This document shows positions 6,603 to 7,996 of a DNA stretch of 7,996 bases, piece after piece. Both the position numbers and the translations under genes were made by a program. This DNA comes from a bacterium HR39. Lineage in GTDB: Bacteria; Pseudomonadota; Alphaproteobacteria; Geminicoccales; Geminicoccaceae. Numbering within the stretch: position 1 is the first letter of the stretch; each line of letters opens with the position of its first letter. The stretch lies in the NCBI GenBank assembly GCA_002898955.1, contig BEIP01000041.1:1-7996 (forward strand), read 5' to 3'. The notes beneath the pieces were generated by a model, which was not told the DNA's origin, did no database searches, and was given only the letters and a program-made list of their open reading frames with translations.

Positions 6603-6631
6603 TGAACCGGGGCCGGATGCCGCGCGTAACA
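6603..6631 (+). promoter_or_regulatory. Candidate ECF sigma-E (RpoE/ChrR-type) promoter
   Basis: TGAACC at 6603-6608 and TAACA at 6627-6631 are separated by exactly 18 bases. The Rhodobacter sigma-E promoter controlled by ChrR is, as I recall it, TGATCC-N18-TAAGA, so each element differs at one position and the spacing is exact. The start of transcription would fall near 6637, giving a leader of about 20 bases with the ribosome binding site GAGGGAG (6647-6653) and the ATG at 6657. The downstream gene, a peroxidase, suits such control. It could also be read as a GAAC-N17-CGT promoter of the EcfG type. Confidence 0.5.
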
Positions 6632-6656
6632 GGGTCGGTCCAACCCGAGGGAGAGC

Positions 6657-7229
6657 ATGACTGCGATCGCTCGCAGGCCGGTCCTCGCGGCGGCCCTCTC
6701 GCTGTGCCTCCTGCCGCTCCGCGGCGTGCCGGCCGCCGAAGCCGCGTCGGTATGGGAGATCGGCTTCGAGGCGCTCGAGGGCGGGCCCCTGCCGCTCGCG
6801 CGGTTCCGCGGGCGGGTGTTGCTCGTCGTCAACACCGCGTCCTTCTGCGGCTTCACCCCGCAGTTCCGCGCACTGCAGCAGTTGTGGGAGCATTACCGCG
6901 AACGCGGTCTCGTGGTGATCGGTGTGTCGTCCGACAGTTTCCGGCAGGAGGCGGACAGTCGCGCCCGCGTGCGCGAAGTGTGCGACGTCTACGGAGTCGA
7001 TTTCCCGATGACGGCGACGGTGCCGGTGGTCGGTCCGGATGCACACCCGTTCTTCCGCTGGGTGGCGGCGAAGGCGGGAACGGCGGCCCTGCCCCAGTGG
7101 AACTTCAACAAGTACCTGATCGGCCGCGACGGTGAGCTGCTCGGTTATTGGCGGAGTTTCACCTCTCCCCTGTCGCCGGAGGTGACGCAGGCCATCGAAC
7201 GCGCGCTCGCGGCTCCGCCTGCCGGCTGA
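6657..7229 (+). CDS. Glutathione peroxidase family protein, exported, two-Cys type
   Basis: This is a 190-residue thioredoxin-fold peroxidase of the glutathione peroxidase (GPx) family, which reduces hydrogen peroxide or lipid hydroperoxides at a Cys. Residues 1-29 look like a signal peptide: RR at 6-7, a hydrophobic stretch about 8-21, and AEA before a likely cleavage after residue 29. The mature enzyme would then be periplasmic. The peroxidatic site is NTASFCGFTPQF (59-70) with Cys64. WNFNKYLI (148-155) supplies the conserved Trp and Asn. In the second motif, where canonical enzymes have NQF, this protein has DSF (93-95), so the catalytic Gln is Ser94. Cys109 in REVCDVYGVDFPM aligns with the resolving Cys of yeast Gpx3, suggesting a thioredoxin-type rather than strictly glutathione-dependent enzyme. 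GAGGGAG lies just before the ATG. The family is certain; donor and location are inferred. Confidence 0.93.
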   Translation: MTAIARRPVLAAALSLCLLPLRGVPAAEAASVWEIGFEALEGGPLPLARFRGRVLLVVNTASFCGFTPQFRALQQLWEHYRERGLVVIGVSSDSFRQEADSRARVREVCDVYGVDFPMTATVPVVGPDAHPFFRWVAAKAGTAALPQWNFNKYLIGRDGELLGYWRSFTSPLSPEVTQAIERALAAPPAG

Positions 7230-7269
7230 CGGAACGCCCGCACCACTCCTCGCTTGCGGAGGTCCGGTC

Positions 7270-7996
7270 GTGGCTCCCATCCTGATCTTCGGTGCCACCG
7301 GCGGCATCGGCTCGGCCCTTGCGCGACGGCTGCAGCGTGACGGGCACGATCTCTTCCTCACCGCGCGCGATGGGGCGAAGCCGGAAGCACTTGCCCGGCA
7401 ACTCGGCGTGCCCTGCGGCTCGGCGGACGTGCTCGACGAGACTGCGCTCGCGGCCGTCGTCGAAGCGGCGGTCGCACACGGGCAGGGCCGGCTCGCGGGT
7501 CTCGCCTACTGTGTCGGCTCCATCCCGCTGGCCCCGCTCGCCCGTCTCTCCTCCCGGGATTTCCTCGACGCGTTCCGGCTGAACGCGCTCGCCGCCGCGC
7601 TCGCCGTGCGGGCGGCGGCCGGTGCCCTCGCCGCCGCGAGGGGATCGGTCGTGCTCGTCTCCTCGGTGGCCGCGACCGTGGGCTTTCCCCAGCACGCGGC
7701 AATCTCGGCCGCCAAGGGGGCGGTCGAGGGACTGGTGCGGGCGCTCGCCGCCGAACTCGCACCCGATGTGCGGGTCAACGCCGTGGCCCCGAGCCTCGTG
7801 CGCACGCCGCTCACCGCGAAGTTCACGGCGGACGGACGGGTCGCGCAGGCCATCGCCCGTCTGCACGCGCTCCCCCGCCTCGGCGAGCCGGAAGACGTGG
7901 CGGCCGCGATGGCCTTCCTGCTGTCCGGCGAGAGCGGCTGGATCACGGGCGAGGTCCTGGCCGTCGACGGCGGCCGCCGGCATGTGCGGAGCCGCG
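7270..7996 (+). CDS. Atypical short-chain dehydrogenase/reductase (3' partial)
   Basis: This Rossmann-fold protein of the SDR superfamily is cut by the window end after 242 residues. Typical length and the terminal VDGGRR motif suggest only a few residues are missing. The coenzyme loop FGATGGIG is at 7-14, and Arg33 after strand 2 (LTAR) hints at NADP(H). Asn105, VSSVA with Ser132, and RVNAVAPSLVRTP (168-180) follow the classical SDR order. The active-site Tyr of YxxxK is missing: the sequence is ISAAK (145-149), with Ile exactly 13 residues after Ser132 and Lys149 retained. The NNAG motif is also changed, to YCVG (80-83). Similar Tyr-less SDRs exist in bacteria and may not be ordinary dehydrogenases. 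The GTG start at 7270 has a perfect GGAGGT at 7258-7263. It begins 40 bases after the peroxidase stop, so the two are probably co-transcribed. Substrate unknown. Confidence 0.88.
   Translation, partial: MAPILIFGATGGIGSALARRLQRDGHDLFLTARDGAKPEALARQLGVPCGSADVLDETALAAVVEAAVAHGQGRLAGLAYCVGSIPLAPLARLSSRDFLDAFRLNALAAALAVRAAAGALAAARGSVVLVSSVAATVGFPQHAAISAAKGAVEGLVRALAAELAPDVRVNAVAPSLVRTPLTAKFTADGRVAQAIARLHALPRLGEPEDVAAAMAFLLSGESGWITGEVLAVDGGRRHVRSR

Noticed and set aside
6657..6750. Tat signal or lipoprotein signal on the peroxidase
   Set aside because: The twin Arg lacks the SRRxFLK context, and Cys17 is in LSLC, not a lipobox followed by a suitable cleavage site. An ordinary Sec signal is simpler.

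Overview
The window is very GC-rich and compact, with genes overlapping by a few bases, GTG as well as ATG starts, and strong GGAGG-type ribosome binding sites. This fits a high-GC proteobacterium. An alphaproteobacterium or a phototrophic relative is my best guess from the family resemblances and the sigma-E/ChrR-like promoter, but the genus cannot be named from the sequence. Every supportable gene is on the + strand.

Region 1 (1-5128) is the downstream part of an operon for a membrane-bound complex related to hydrogenase-4 and respiratory complex I. The order is hyfC (NuoH-like, 5' end cut by the window edge), hyfE (NuoK-like region), hyfF (antiporter-like, NuoL/M/N family), hyfG (fused NuoC+NuoD-like large subunit) and hyfI (NuoB-like Fe-S subunit). 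The genes overlap or lie 7-10 bases apart, so translation is probably coupled. The proton-channel residues of the antiporter-like subunit and the N2-type cluster cysteines of the small subunit are present. The large subunit has lost three of the four cysteines that hold the NiFe centre in hydrogenases and has no cleavable C-terminal tail. No ferredoxin-like subunit lies between hyfG and hyfI. The complex is therefore best read as an 'energy-converting hydrogenase-related' (Ehr) complex: membrane and quinone-module-like parts with no hydrogen-activating site, and with unknown electron donor and acceptor.

Region 2 (5129-6602) is about 1.5 kb with no credible gene. The open frames in it are Arg/Pro/Gly/Ala-rich GC artefacts. 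It holds a hairpin soon after hyfI, an array of seven 10-bp units, several short palindromes, a relatively AT-rich patch with a spaced inverted repeat, and a cluster of four GCCGGC palindromes.

Region 3 (6603-7996) is a probable two-gene operon: an exported thiol (glutathione) peroxidase, then 40 bases later an atypical short-chain dehydrogenase/reductase, cut by the window end, whose catalytic Tyr is replaced by Ile. Directly upstream of the peroxidase is TGAACC-N18-TAACA. This differs at one position per element from TGATCC-N18-TAAGA, the promoter of the Rhodobacter sigma-E/ChrR singlet-oxygen response as I remember it. The pair therefore looks like part of a photo-oxidative or peroxide stress regulon.
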